Shown: positions 1 through 9,100 of the stretch, one piece after another
Layout: each line of letters opens with the position of its first letter
Position numbering within the stretch: the stretch's first letter is position 1
Source of the DNA: Hymenobacter sp. BRD128
GTDB lineage: Bacteria; Bacteroidota; Bacteroidia; Cytophagales; Hymenobacteraceae
Length of the DNA stretch: 64,000 nucleotides
Assembly (NCBI RefSeq): GCF_013256625.1
Contig: NZ_CP053908.1
Coordinates: 1,302,001 to 1,366,000, forward strand
Direction: 5' to 3'
Made by a program: the position numbers and the translations under genes
The notes under the pieces: model-generated
Seen by the model: only the letters and a program-made list of their open reading frames with translations
The model's database searches: none
What the model was told of the DNA's origin: nothing

Positions 1-610
1 ATCTGCGCGCCGGGTTAGGTGGGCTAGCCGGGCGCGCCTTGCAGGCGGGCGACGTGCTGCCGGTGGGCGAGTGGGCGCCTGCTTCGCAGGCGTTGTTCAA
101 AGGCATACGGCTAGCCGGTGCGGCTGGCTGGGGTGCGGCCGGGTGGCACGTTGATAACTCACCGCTAGCCCGCCCCGGCGCGCCGCTGGTGGTGCGGGCG
201 CTGCCGGGGCCCGAATATGCGCAATTTACGCCGGCTAGCCAGCGCGCTTTCTGGGAAGAACCATTCGTCGTTACTACCGAGGCCGACCGCATGGGCGCCC
301 GGCTCAGTGGCCCGGTGCTGGCCCGCCTCACCGCCGCCGAGCTACTATCGAGCGCCGTCGCTTTTGGCACGGTGCAGGTGCCGGCCGGGGGGCAGCCCAT
401 TGTGCTGCTGGCCGACTGCCAGACCACCGGGGCTACCCGCGGCTAGCCCAGGCTATCTCGGCCGACCTGGGCCGGCTGGCGCAGGCGCTGCCGGGCGCGC
501 GGCTGCGCTTTCAGCCCGTGGGGCTAGCCGAGGCGCTGGCGCTGTATCTTGCGCAGGAACGGCAGTTGCGGGCCCTGGCGCGCGCCGTGTACCTGAAATA
601 TCTGTTATGA
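1..610 (+). pseudogene. pxpC: 5-oxoprolinase subunit C (KipA/PxpC-like), 5' truncated by window edge and frameshifted
   Basis: This is the C-terminal part of the biotin-dependent carboxyltransferase-like subunit of the ATP-dependent 5-oxoprolinase PxpABC. It is read in frame from position 3 (LRAGLGGLAGRAL, typical of the family). The conserved motif DCQTTGGYPRLA is broken: after DCQTTG the frame runs to a stop at 444-446. Adding one G to the GGGG run at 429-432 restores [10 protein letters not shown] and an open frame to the TGA at 608-610, which overlaps the next start as ATGA. A single-base deletion is therefore inferred. It may be a real inactivating mutation, a slippage site or a sequencing error. 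The protein start and the PxpB subunit lie outside the window. Confidence 0.8.
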
Positions 611-1401
611 ACCCTCCCGCTACCGTCGATTTAAACTGCGACATGGGCGAAAGCTTCGGCGCCTGGACCCTGGGCCAGGATGCTGAAATTATGCCCTTTA
701 TCACCTCGGCCAATGTGGCCTGCGGCTTTCACGCCGGCGACCCCGGCGTGATGCGCCAGACCGTGCGCCGGGCGCTAGCCCACGGCGTGGCCATCGGCGC
801 CCACCCCGGCCTGCCCGACCTGGTGGGCTTCGGCCGCCGCAACCTGGACATCTCGGCCGAGGAAGCGTTTGATATGACGGTGTACCAGCTCGGGGCGCTG
901 GCGGCCGTGGTGCGCGCCGAAGGCGGGCAATTACACCATCTTAAGCCCCACGGCGCGCTCTACAACATGGCCGCTACCAACGCGGCCCTGGCCGAAAGCA
1001 TTGCCGAAGCCATCTACAAGGTGCAGCCCGAGCTCACGCTCTACGGCCTGGCCGGCTCGGAGCTGACAAAGGCCGGCGAGAAAATCGGCCTTAAAACGGC
1101 CCACGAAGTCTTTGCCGACCGCACTTACCAAAGCAACGGTACCCTCACGCCGCGCCGCCAGCCCGACGCGCTCATTACCAGTGCCGACGCGGCCATTGCC
1201 CAGGTGCTGCGCATGGTGCAGGGCGGCTGGGTGCGCACCCAGCAGGGGCCCGAGGTGGCTATTCGGGCCGATACGGTGTGCCTGCACGGCGACGGCGCCC
1301 ACGCCCTGGAGTTTGCCCGCCAGCTGCGCACGGCCCTGGCCGAGGCCAACGTAACGGTGCAGGCCACCGGCGCACCTGTCCCAGCGCCCAGCCCCCGATG
1401 A
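607..1401 (+). CDS. pxpA: 5-oxoprolinase subunit A (LamB/YcsF family)
   Basis: PxpA works with PxpB and PxpC to open 5-oxoproline to glutamate at the cost of ATP. The 264-residue product begins [18 protein letters not shown], and VDLNCDMGE is the family hallmark; the [12 protein letters not shown] and LKPHGALYN motifs follow. The start at 607 overlaps the pxpC stop as ATGA, which supports translational coupling. A longer open frame reaching back to 217 exists only because it reads through pxpC out of frame. The length is normal for the family. The next gene again starts with an ATGA overlap, so this is one operon. Confidence 0.95.
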   Translation: MNPPATVDLNCDMGESFGAWTLGQDAEIMPFITSANVACGFHAGDPGVMRQTVRRALAHGVAIGAHPGLPDLVGFGRRNLDISAEEAFDMTVYQLGALAAVVRAEGGQLHHLKPHGALYNMAATNAALAESIAEAIYKVQPELTLYGLAGSELTKAGEKIGLKTAHEVFADRTYQSNGTLTPRRQPDALITSADAAIAQVLRMVQGGWVRTQQGPEVAIRADTVCLHGDGAHALEFARQLRTALAEANVTVQATGAPVPAPSPR

Positions 1402-2582
1402 AGCCAAAGTTTCGCACCTGGGGCGGGGCTAGCCTGGGCGCTGCCTTCCTGATGGCCAACTCGTCCATCGGCCCCGGCTTTTTGACGCAAACCACCGTTT
1501 TTACCCAGCAGCTGCTCACCAGCTTCGGGTTCGTCATTCTGGTGTCGGTGGTGCTCGACGTGGGCGCGCAGCTCAATACCTGGCGCATTCTCACCGTGAG
1601 CGAGTTGCGGGCCCAGGACCTGGCCAATAAGCTGTTGCCGGGGCTAGGGTACTTTCTGGCGGGCATGGTCATTCTGGGCGGCTTCGCCTTCAATATCGGC
1701 AACATTGCGGGCTGCGGGCTGGGGCTGAACGTGCTCACCGGGCTCTCGTTTGAGCAGGGCGCCATCATTAGCTGCGGGGTGGCGCTGCTGCTATTCTGGG
1801 TGCGCGAAGTGGGCAAGATGCTCGACGGCTTCACTAAGATTCTGGGCACGGTTAAGATTTTGCTTACGCTGGGTATTGCCTTCAGCGCCCACCCGCCGCT
1901 GCTGCAGGCCCTGCACCACACGCTGCTGCCGGCCAAGGTGAGCGCGGCGGCCATCGTCACCATCGTGGGTGGCACGGTGGGCGGCTACATCACATTTTCG
2001 GGCGCCCACCGCCTGCTCGACGCGGGAATTAAAGGCCTTGACAGTCAGGCTGAAGTGACGCGCAGCGCCGTCAGCGGCATCGTCATTTCTACCCTCATGC
2101 GGTTTGTGCTGTTTCTGGCCATTGTGGGCGTGCTCAGCCACGGTGCTACCCTAGCCGCCGACAACCCGGCGGCCAGCGTGTTCCGCGCGGCGGCGGGCGA
2201 GGTGGGCTTCCGGGTGTTCGGCGTCATTCTGTGGAGCGCAGCCATCTCGTCGGTGGTGGGCGCGGCCTACACGTCGGTGTCGTTTTTCAAGACGTTTCAC
2301 CCCGTGTTTGCGCGCCACGAGCGGGCCTGCATCTCGGTATTTATCGTTTTGTCAACGGCCATCTTCGTGGGCATCGGCAAGCCTACCCAACTGCTCATTT
2401 TTGCCGGTGCCATCAACGGGCTAATCCTGCCCCTGGCCTTGGCCATCGTGCTGGTGGCCGCCGCTAGCCCCCGCCTCATGGGCACGTACCGCCACCCCCG
2501 CTGGATGCTGGCCGCCGGCTGGGTGGTGGTGGTCATCATGGGTGGCCTTAGCCTGCGAGCGCTGTGGGAGCAGTTTGGCTAG
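1398..2582 (+). CDS. NRAMP-family divalent metal transporter-like protein (YcsG-like)
   Basis: A 394-residue polytopic membrane protein of the NRAMP superfamily. It starts [10 protein letters not shown], followed by the segment [15 protein letters not shown] that corresponds to NRAMP TM1, and about ten or eleven hydrophobic helices. In Bacillus the homologue YcsG sits beside ycsF (pxpA) in the kip operon, and the order here is similar. The TM1 motif lacks the DPGN of true Mn/Fe transporters (SIGPGF instead), so the substrate may not be a metal; a role in uptake linked to 5-oxoproline metabolism is an inference from context. The start overlaps the pxpA stop by ATGA. Confidence 0.85.
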   Translation: MKPKFRTWGGASLGAAFLMANSSIGPGFLTQTTVFTQQLLTSFGFVILVSVVLDVGAQLNTWRILTVSELRAQDLANKLLPGLGYFLAGMVILGGFAFNIGNIAGCGLGLNVLTGLSFEQGAIISCGVALLLFWVREVGKMLDGFTKILGTVKILLTLGIAFSAHPPLLQALHHTLLPAKVSAAAIVTIVGGTVGGYITFSGAHRLLDAGIKGLDSQAEVTRSAVSGIVISTLMRFVLFLAIVGVLSHGATLAADNPAASVFRAAAGEVGFRVFGVILWSAAISSVVGAAYTSVSFFKTFHPVFARHERACISVFIVLSTAIFVGIGKPTQLLIFAGAINGLILPLALAIVLVAAASPRLMGTYRHPRWMLAAGWVVVVIMGGLSLRALWEQFG

Positions 2583-2596
2583 GGCTGCGGGCGCGG

Positions 2597-2764
2597 CTAC
2601 ACCGCCGGCCGCACGGCTATTTTCTGGCGCGCGCGCCAGAAAAGCAGCAACAGCAAAACGCCCAGCGAGGGGCCTAGCAGCACCGAGCTGAGCAGGTGCA
2701 GATGGTAGTACTGCGCCTGGCTCAGGTGCCAGTGTTCGGCGAGGAGATGATAGATGCGGTCCAT
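2597..2764 (-). CDS. small hydrophobic protein, function unknown
   Basis: A 55-residue reading frame starting MDRIYHLLAEHWHLSQ, with a single predicted membrane helix (LLSSVLLGPSLGVLLLLLFW) and a basic C-terminal tail RARQKIAVRPAV. It lies 27 bp downstream of the glycosyltransferase on the same strand, so it may be its operon partner. The topology (hydrophobic run followed by arginines) looks like a real small membrane protein, but no family is recognised. It could also be a chance frame. Confidence 0.5.
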   Translation of the reverse strand: MDRIYHLLAEHWHLSQAQYYHLHLLSSVLLGPSLGVLLLLLFWRARQKIAVRPAV

Positions 2765-2791
2765 GCAGTAAGGTACGCATAATCAGGCAAT

Positions 2792-3895
2792 TTAGGTGCG
2801 CCCTTCCGTTCCGCTCGCGGCCGGCCTGGTAGCCCGCCACGCCCGCGCCTCTGCCAGCACCCCTAGCAGCTGCGCCGTCTCGATTTCGCGGGCGCAGCGG
2901 AAGTGCCCCAGCGGGCAGCGGGCGTGCCCGTGCAGCCCGCACGGCCGGCAGGCCAGCGGCCCCGGGTGCTCCACAATTCGTGAAAAAGAACTCAGCGGCC
3001 CAAACCCAAACGCCGGCACCGTGGAGCAAAAAATGGCGCACACCGGCGCATCCACTGCCGAGCACAGGTGCAGCGGCGCCGAGTCGTTGACGTAGTTGAG
3101 CACCGCCCCGCGCAGGAGGGCGGCCGAGGCCAGCAGGGATAATTTGCCCGATAAGTTGACCAGCCCCGGCCGGGCGGCCGCCTGGGCCAGCCGCTCGCAG
3201 GCGGCCGTATCGGGCGGGCCGCCGAGCAGGTACACGGGCAGGCTAGCGGGCAGCGCAGCCAGCAATTCCAGCCATTTTTCCTCCGGGTACTGCTTGGTAA
3301 ACCACACGGAGGTAGGCGCCAGGCAGATATACTCGCCCACGGCGGCGTAGGGCGCGGCGGCCGCCTCGTCGGCTAGGGTGGGGTAGAGGCGGGGCTGTGG
3401 GTTGCTGGTTTTTGGTTTTTGGTTTTTGGTAGGTGTTTGAGAACCAGAAACCAGCAACTGGAAACCAGAAATTAAGGCCAGGTTGCGCGCCACCTCGTGG
3501 GTGCCGTCGCCGATAACGTGTGGCACGCGCCGCGTAAAAAACCGGCTGAACGGATTTTCGGCGAAGCCCACCCGCTCCGGCGCGCCCGAAAAAGCCGTGA
3601 GAAACCCCGTGCTGGCGAAGCGCTGCAACGTTACTACCCGGCCGTATCGCTCCGCTCGAACTTGCTTCAGCAGGCGCACTAGGTTCGGGTATTTCTGGCT
3701 TTTTTTGTCCCAGATAAGTACCCGCCGGATGTGCGGATTACCCGCCAGCAAGCCCTCGTTGCCGCGCCGCACAAGCACGTCGAGCGGCTGGCCAAGCGCG
3801 TGCTCGGCCAGGTACTCGACCAGCGCCGTAGCCAGGATTACGTCGCCGATAAAGGCGGTTTGGATGAGTAGCGTGGCTAAGGGTGAATCGGGCAT
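2792..3895 (-). CDS. glycosyltransferase family 9 (ADP-heptose:LPS heptosyltransferase-like)
   Basis: A GT9 enzyme expected to transfer heptose or a related sugar from an ADP-sugar to the LPS core on the inner face of the inner membrane. The N-terminal FIGDVILATALVEYLAE and C-terminal NDSAPLHLCSAVDAP segments are typical of the family. The ATG at 3895 (MPDSPLATLLIQTAFIGD) is preferred over the in-frame TTG at 3910. About 30 residues between SGFQLLV and RLYPTLADE are low-complexity and rich in Q, K, T and P. They are encoded by a palindromic insert (3401-3458 plus flanks) and are probably not part of the ancestral protein, though the frame is kept. Confidence 0.88.
   Translation of the reverse strand: MPDSPLATLLIQTAFIGDVILATALVEYLAEHALGQPLDVLVRRGNEGLLAGNPHIRRVLIWDKKSQKYPNLVRLLKQVRAERYGRVVTLQRFASTGFLTAFSGAPERVGFAENPFSRFFTRRVPHVIGDGTHEVARNLALISGFQLLVSGSQTPTKNQKPKTSNPQPRLYPTLADEAAAAPYAAVGEYICLAPTSVWFTKQYPEEKWLELLAALPASLPVYLLGGPPDTAACERLAQAAARPGLVNLSGKLSLLASAALLRGAVLNYVNDSAPLHLCSAVDAPVCAIFCSTVPAFGFGPLSSFSRIVEHPGPLACRPCGLHGHARCPLGHFRCAREIETAQLLGVLAEARAWRATRPAASGTEGRT
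3401..3458. repeat. palindromic insert inside the GT9 coding sequence
   Basis: GTTGCTGGTTT (3401-3411) is the exact inverted complement of AAACCAGCAAC (3448-3458). Between them lie three tandem GGTTTTT units (3408-3428). The element sits in frame within the glycosyltransferase and encodes a linker-like segment. Confidence 0.75.
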
Positions 3896-3916
3896 GGGCA
3901 CAGGCCTCAAAGGTAG

Positions 3917-4501
3917 CTATGCATCCAGCGCAGCGCTCAAAATGGTAATGCCGGTAGCATTGCAGCGCCAACTCACTAGTTGCAGGCTGGCCCCGAAATG
4001 CGCAGCGGTCTGCTGCCGCGTAAAACCGCGTTGCTGCGCCCATTCGAGGCCGCGCCGGGGTATTTGTAGGCAGCTACCCAGGTAATCCGCTTCGCGCTCG
4101 TGCTGCTTGTCCAGCGTCGCCGGCCAGGTAGCGGGGTCAAAAGCAGGTAGGGGGTGGCCTAGCAGCAGGTGCGCCAGCTCGTGCATAAGATTAGCCTCCT
4201 GCCGGGCCGCCGAGTGCAGCGGGTGGTGCAGGATAACCGGCGGCTGGCGGCTAATGAGGGCCGCTGACCAGCCGGGCTGGCTCAGCACTTGCGCCACAGC
4301 AGCGCCGGCATCCGCAGCCAAGTCTAATGGAGTAAGTAGTAGTACTTGGTAATGGGCTGCTAGCTGCCGGGCAGGCAAAGGCTGAAAAGCCTTCAAACCC
4401 AGCGCGTAGCGGGCCTCGGTGGCCAGTGCTTCGCACCGCTGGCGGAAGGCCGCAGATAGGCGGGGCGGCGAAATTGGCTGGCCGGCCAGGGGGTTAGTCA
4501 T
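3917..4501 (-). CDS. ImmA/IrrE-family metallo-endopeptidase
   Basis: A 194-residue zinc peptidase. It carries HELAH at residues 107-111 (EANLMHELAHLLLGH) and a downstream EREADYLG segment that would give the third zinc ligand, as in ImmA/IrrE proteins that cleave XRE-type repressors. The ATG at 4501 overlaps the end of the XRE gene by 8 bp, so the two are translationally coupled. The pair is divergent from the pPIWI-RE operon. By family knowledge it probably cleaves the adjacent repressor in response to a signal and so de-represses the island. The longer frame to 4522 is not needed. Confidence 0.88.
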   Translation of the reverse strand: MTNPLAGQPISPPRLSAAFRQRCEALATEARYALGLKAFQPLPARQLAAHYQVLLLTPLDLAADAGAAVAQVLSQPGWSAALISRQPPVILHHPLHSAARQEANLMHELAHLLLGHPLPAFDPATWPATLDKQHEREADYLGSCLQIPRRGLEWAQQRGFTRQQTAAHFGASLQLVSWRCNATGITILSAALDA

Positions 4502-4850
4502 CGTGCCGGGGCAGCTTGGCATAAGCTGCTTCTACCAGCGAAGCCAAGGCGTTGGCAGTGGCCGGGTCGAGCTGCCGGTCAGAGCGCAGGAGCAACGCAA
4601 TCTGCTGGGGACGGTCGGGGGCCGTGTCAGCTGTGCCATTTTGGGCGGCCAGTAGCTGGGCCGGGGCTACTTGTAGCCAGTCGCAGAGGCGCAGAAAAGT
4701 CGTCATGTCGGGCGCTTTCTCATTTTCAACCCGCGATAGGGTAGCCGGACTGATTTCGCCGATTTCCTCGGCTATCTCGCGCAGGCCCCGGCCGGCCCGT
4801 TTGGCGCGCACCAAGGCGGCAAGGGCAGCAGCATCTAAGTGATGTTTCAT
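4494..4850 (-). CDS. XRE-family transcriptional regulator
   Basis: A 118-residue protein with an N-terminal helix-turn-helix around residues 8-64 (LREIAEEIGEISPATLSRVENEKAPDM). The C-terminal half is short and probably serves dimerisation or recognition by the protease. It is transcribed away from the nuclease gene across a 92-bp AT-rich gap that holds an inverted repeat (4864-4894), its likely operator. With the downstream ImmA-like protease it forms a two-gene control unit of the type used by prophages and ICEs. No integrase or other mobility gene is nearby, so control of the divergent defence operon is the simplest reading. Confidence 0.88.
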   Translation of the reverse strand: MKHHLDAAALAALVRAKRAGRGLREIAEEIGEISPATLSRVENEKAPDMTTFLRLCDWLQVAPAQLLAAQNGTADTAPDRPQQIALLLRSDRQLDPATANALASLVEAAYAKLPRHDD

Positions 4851-4863
4851 GGGTTTCTGGGCT

Positions 4864-4894
4864 AAGCTTGCAAAAATAACCTGAGTGCAAGTTT
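4864..4894. promoter_or_regulatory. inverted-repeat operator candidate between XRE and nuclease genes
   Basis: AAGCTTGCA (4864-4872) and TGCAAGTTT (4886-4894) form a 9-bp inverted repeat with one mismatch, about 20 bp from the XRE start codon. A second repeat, TTGTTT (4913-4918) with AAACAA (4927-4932), lies close to the nuclease start at 4943. Either could bind the XRE regulator. A weak -7-like box (TAATTTTTG, 4918-4926) overlaps the second repeat. Confidence 0.45.
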
Positions 4895-4942
4895 GGAAGT
4901 GTGAGAAAAGCGTTGTTTAATTTTTGAAACAAAAAATATTAT

Positions 4943-6127
4943 ATGAAACAACCGCCTCCTTCCCCGATTACCCCGCAAGCGCATCTGTTCGAGAGTATGG
5001 TTATTGGCTTGCAGGAAGCTGGCCGCCAGTCTGCTACCCATTGGCTTGATGGGCCAGCGCTTCGGCGGGGGCTCAACGGGCTAGCCGTGGCGCTGGCCAC
5101 CGCAGCGCCCCTATCGGCGCGGGGCTGGCAAGCGCTGCTGAGCCGGCCCGTGCGCGACTGGTGGCCCGCCACCCTGCCCCGCGCAGCAGCTTTTGAAAGT
5201 GATTTCAGTCTGCTCGAAGATGGTGAGCTTAGCGAGGAAGCTAATCGCTTCTATTACACGGTACTGGTAGAAGAAGCCGGCTTAGCTGGAAGCTCGGCCG
5301 TGGCTGCCGCGCGGGTGCTGGACAATCAGGTATTCGCGCACCTGCTGGCACGGCTGCGCGACAAAAACCGCCAACCGGCCACCGCCCCGGCGGCCCAGCG
5401 CGACTACGTGCGGCTGCGGCAGTTCCTGATTGAGCACCCGCTCACAACGGCTGCCGCCATTGGGGAGGCGTTTGAGGATGCCCGCTTCATCAGAGTGGCC
5501 GAGGTAGGGGAGCTGTACGAGCCGGCCGGGCCGGGGCCACACTGGCACTGCCAGCATTGTGGGCCGCTGCACGTGGCCGATGGCGGCCTGCGCGGCATTC
5601 GCCCGCGCCTGTGCGCCGACCACCTGCCGGGTAGCGCGGCCGTGCTGCCCGGGCCGGCTGGCCCCGGCGAAGTGCTGCGCCTGCGGCCGGGCCACCTCTG
5701 GCGCGTGTGCCTGCCGGGCAAGCCCGAGCTAGCCTTGTATGCGGAGCTGCTGTACCTGCACCAGCAGTACCCGCAGCAGCTAGCGGCCCCAGTGCTGTGG
5801 CCGGGCCTCGACCAGTATGACCTGCGCCTGGGCTGGCCTGCCGATGGCACCCACTGGGCCGTGGACGTGAAAGATCAGCAAAATCCGCGCCTGTTAGGCC
5901 AAAGTCTGTACCCGCTAGGTACCCAACATGACCTGGCCTACGACCGGGCCTTTTACGTGGTGCCCGACCGCTGGCTAACCCCGCCCCACGGTAGCACTTA
6001 CCTGCGCACAGTACGCCAGAATGCCAAGCTGCCGGCTACTCACTCCATCGTCGGCCTGCAAGAATTTCTGGGGCAGGTAACGCAAAAAGTTACGCTCACC
6101 ACTCGCGCCAAGCGCCCCCGCTCATGA
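4943..6127 (+). CDS. restriction-endonuclease-fold protein of the pPIWI-RE island
   Basis: A 394-residue protein and the first gene of the three-gene island. The C-terminal third shows a PD-(D/E)xK-like core: E268 (ALYAELLYL), D290/D293 (GLDQYDLRL) and D308-V-K310 (WAVDVKD). A zinc-finger-like segment lies before it, with C203-x2-C206 and C224-x2-H227. The N-terminal half is alpha-helical with no known motif. In the described pPIWI-RE systems the equivalent gene codes for a nuclease (REase plus the Y domain) thought to cut invading DNA. The last codon overlaps the helicase start (ATGA at 6124). The assignment rests on motifs plus gene order; no database search was possible. Confidence 0.8.
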   Translation: MKQPPPSPITPQAHLFESMVIGLQEAGRQSATHWLDGPALRRGLNGLAVALATAAPLSARGWQALLSRPVRDWWPATLPRAAAFESDFSLLEDGELSEEANRFYYTVLVEEAGLAGSSAVAAARVLDNQVFAHLLARLRDKNRQPATAPAAQRDYVRLRQFLIEHPLTTAAAIGEAFEDARFIRVAEVGELYEPAGPGPHWHCQHCGPLHVADGGLRGIRPRLCADHLPGSAAVLPGPAGPGEVLRLRPGHLWRVCLPGKPELALYAELLYLHQQYPQQLAAPVLWPGLDQYDLRLGWPADGTHWAVDVKDQQNPRLLGQSLYPLGTQHDLAYDRAFYVVPDRWLTPPHGSTYLRTVRQNAKLPATHSIVGLQEFLGQVTQKVTLTTRAKRPRS

Positions 6128-9100
6128 ATCAGCTTACGTTCTTTGAGGCTCCGGCCGTGTTTCGGCACCGCGTGCAGGAGCTAACGAGCCTGCTGCCTGA
6201 GGAAGGCGGCCGCCCCATGACAGCCACCGAGGCTCATACGCTACTGAACGTAGAGCTGACTTTCGCGCTGGCCGAAATGCTAGGCTTCGACGACGAGCCG
6301 GTAACGGCGCCGTGGGCGCTGCTGAGTGGCATGCCGCTGCGCGAGGCACGTCTGTTGCGCCTGGATGCTACTCGCCGCCGCGCCCTGGTCAATGCCCGGC
6401 AGCTGGTGCCCTATGGCCCGCGCTTTGCCTGGCTGGTGGCGCTGCGCGACTACCTGGCCCTGCCGGCGCACGCCCCGCGTAGCTACCACTTTGACCCGGC
6501 CGAGCCATCGCCCACCCTGATTGCCAACGCGAAGCGGCTGCCGCCAAACCGCATCCAGGAAGACCTATTCCAGCGTTGCCTAACCGAGCGGCTGCCGTGG
6601 CGGCTGCGCCCGCAGCCGAAGCTTGCGCAGGCTGATACCGACTACCAGTTTCGGGCCGTGGTGCCTACTAACGACCAGCAGCCGCTGACGGCCTTGGTGC
6701 AAGTGCGCTTTAGTGCGGCGGCGCTGGCCGCCGTGCCACCGCTGCCGCCGGCTTGGCTAGCCCCGCGCCCGCCCCGCGAGCCGCTGTGCATCAGGCGGGC
6801 TACGCTGGAAGCCGTGGCGGAAAAGCTGGACCAGCTAGAGCTAAAGCTAGCCGCTGACTATCGTGGCTACCGTCTTCAAAATTGGTCTGACCGGCTTCGC
6901 AATCTCACCTTTCAACTGGTGCGGGCGGGCCACCTAGACCCTACCGATGAGTTGCCGATGGAGGGTTTTATGCACCTGGCAGGCATGGTAGCTTCGGGCA
7001 AGTCTACGCTGGCGATGCTGCTGGCGGCATATTTCTGCCAGCAGCCACCGGGCCGGCGCATGACACTGGTAGTGGGCGATGTGCAGTCGGCCGTGGGGCT
7101 AGCCAACCAGCTCAATACCTGGTTTGCCGGCGACCCCGAAACCAGTGCGCCGGTGGCCGTGCCGCTGCTAGGCCGCAGCACCCGCGAAACCCACCGCCGG
7201 GCCTTTGCGCACTCCGACGACTATCGCCAGCACCTGGCACGGCGGCAGCCGCACTGGGGCGAGCGCTGGCTCAGCCCCTTGTGCCCGCTGCAAGCCTGCC
7301 TCACCGACGGCACGGTAGCCACTCAGCTGGAAGGCCACCTGCTACCCGCCGGCCGCGAGCCCTGCCAGCGCCTGTATAAGCTGCCGCCCGCCCTGGCAGA
7401 TGCCCCTCACCGCGGCCGCCGCCGGGCCCCCGCGCCCCCGGTGGCTAGCCGCACCGCCGTGAGCTGCCCGTTTATTACCAGCTGCCCGCAGTACCAGCTC
7501 TACCGCGACATGCCCGCTGCGGCGGTCTGGATTACAACGCCCGGCGGCCTCACCAGCGGCAGCCTGCCCCCGCAGGTTGAGCAGCGGCCCTTGAAACTAG
7601 GCGAGTTGGTCTATGAACAGTCCGACCTGGTAATTTTTGATGAGGCCGATACCATTATCAAATGGTTGGATGATTTTTATGCGCAGGAGCTAAAGCTGAC
7701 CGGCGGTCAGCGTGGGCTGTTCGATACGATTACGCTGCCCACCGAGCGCCATACCATTCAGACGCGGGTGATGCCACCGGGTACGCAGCGGTGGGTAGGC
7801 GCCGAGCGGGCCGCCCAGCAGGTAATATCGGCCCTGCTGACACTACTTACGCCCGGCCGGGGCCCCGGCTTCTTGCAGCAGTGGGTGGCCAATCATCAGT
7901 TCACGCCGCTGTCGCTCAGCTACCGGCTGGCGCGAGGCATCGCTGGCCTGGCAGAATACGACCGGCCCGAAGTGCCTGAGCCGCAGCGCCAAGCCAATGA
8001 GCAGCTGACGCGCACGGTGCTGCACCCTTTCGAGGCCTTGCTCGATGAGCCCGACCCGCTCCGGCCGCTAAGCCGCCGCGCCCGGGAGCAGGATGCTACC
8101 CGTGCCTTGTGGCAATTGCTGCAGCGCCTCAGCAACGCCGAGGAAAGTGCCAGCGACGCCGAGCTACGCACCGAGTGCGCCGAGTGGCTGCGAGCTTTTG
8201 GCCTAAGCCAAGTGCCTAGTGGCCCCGAGCGCCCGGCCGCCGAGGTAGAGCGCTTGGCCTATCAGCTACAGCTGGTGCTGACGGTAGCCCTGCTCGACCG
8301 GCACAGCCGCATCGTATTATACGAGTGGGACCAGCGCCCGGCCGGCGTGCTGGTCGATTCGCCCAACCACCGTAGCCGGGCCGCCATGCAAAGCCTGTTG
8401 CCGCTGCCGCTCACGGGGCGGCAGTTTGGCACCTACTACGCTAGCGGCAGCCGGCAGGCCGGCGCGGCCGACCATGCGCTGTCGCTCTTTGCCTACACCA
8501 ACGTAGGGCGGCACTATGTGCTGCATTTTCACGAGTTGTTCGCCGACCTCACGGGCGAGCCCGGCCCGCACGTGCTAGCCTTGTCGGGGACCTCGTACCT
8601 GCCCGATTCCACCACTTTTCATGTGGGGCCGCCGCAGGGGCTGCTATCGCCCCCGGCCGAGGCAATGGCGGCCATTGCCCGCAGCAAGTTTGCGTTCCTG
8701 CCGCAGCGCGATGCCCAGGATAAGGGTATCCGTATCTCCGGCGGTGGCCGGCAGATTGAGACAATGGGCCGCATTACGCAATTAATGAGCGGCTTGGCCG
8801 GCCGGGGTGGACAAGGGCACCTAGCCGAAATGCTCGACCGCCTGCACCACCTAGGCCAGCAAGACCCCGCGCAATGGGCCGACCGGGGCCGCTTGTTGCT
8901 ATTCGTTAATTCTTATGAACAAGCCAGCTGGGCGGCCGATGCGCTACGCAGCAGCTGGCTGGCCCAGCGCAGGAGTATTCGCTACCTCGTGCCCCAAGCG
9001 GCGGGCGAACCGCCCGCAGGGGGCTTGCTGCGGGCCGATATTGAGCAGTTTGCGCACCAACACGATGCCTGCGTACTGATAGCGCCGCTCAACGCAGTAG

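Noticed and set aside
217..1401. Open frame of 394 residues covering the end of pxpC and pxpA
   Set aside because: Its first 130 codons read through pxpC out of frame; the real pxpA starts at 607 where VDLNCDMGE begins.
1398..2582. Transporter as a standard manganese NRAMP (MntH)
   Set aside because: The DPGN metal motif of TM1 is replaced by SIGPGF and the gene is in the 5-oxoproline operon.
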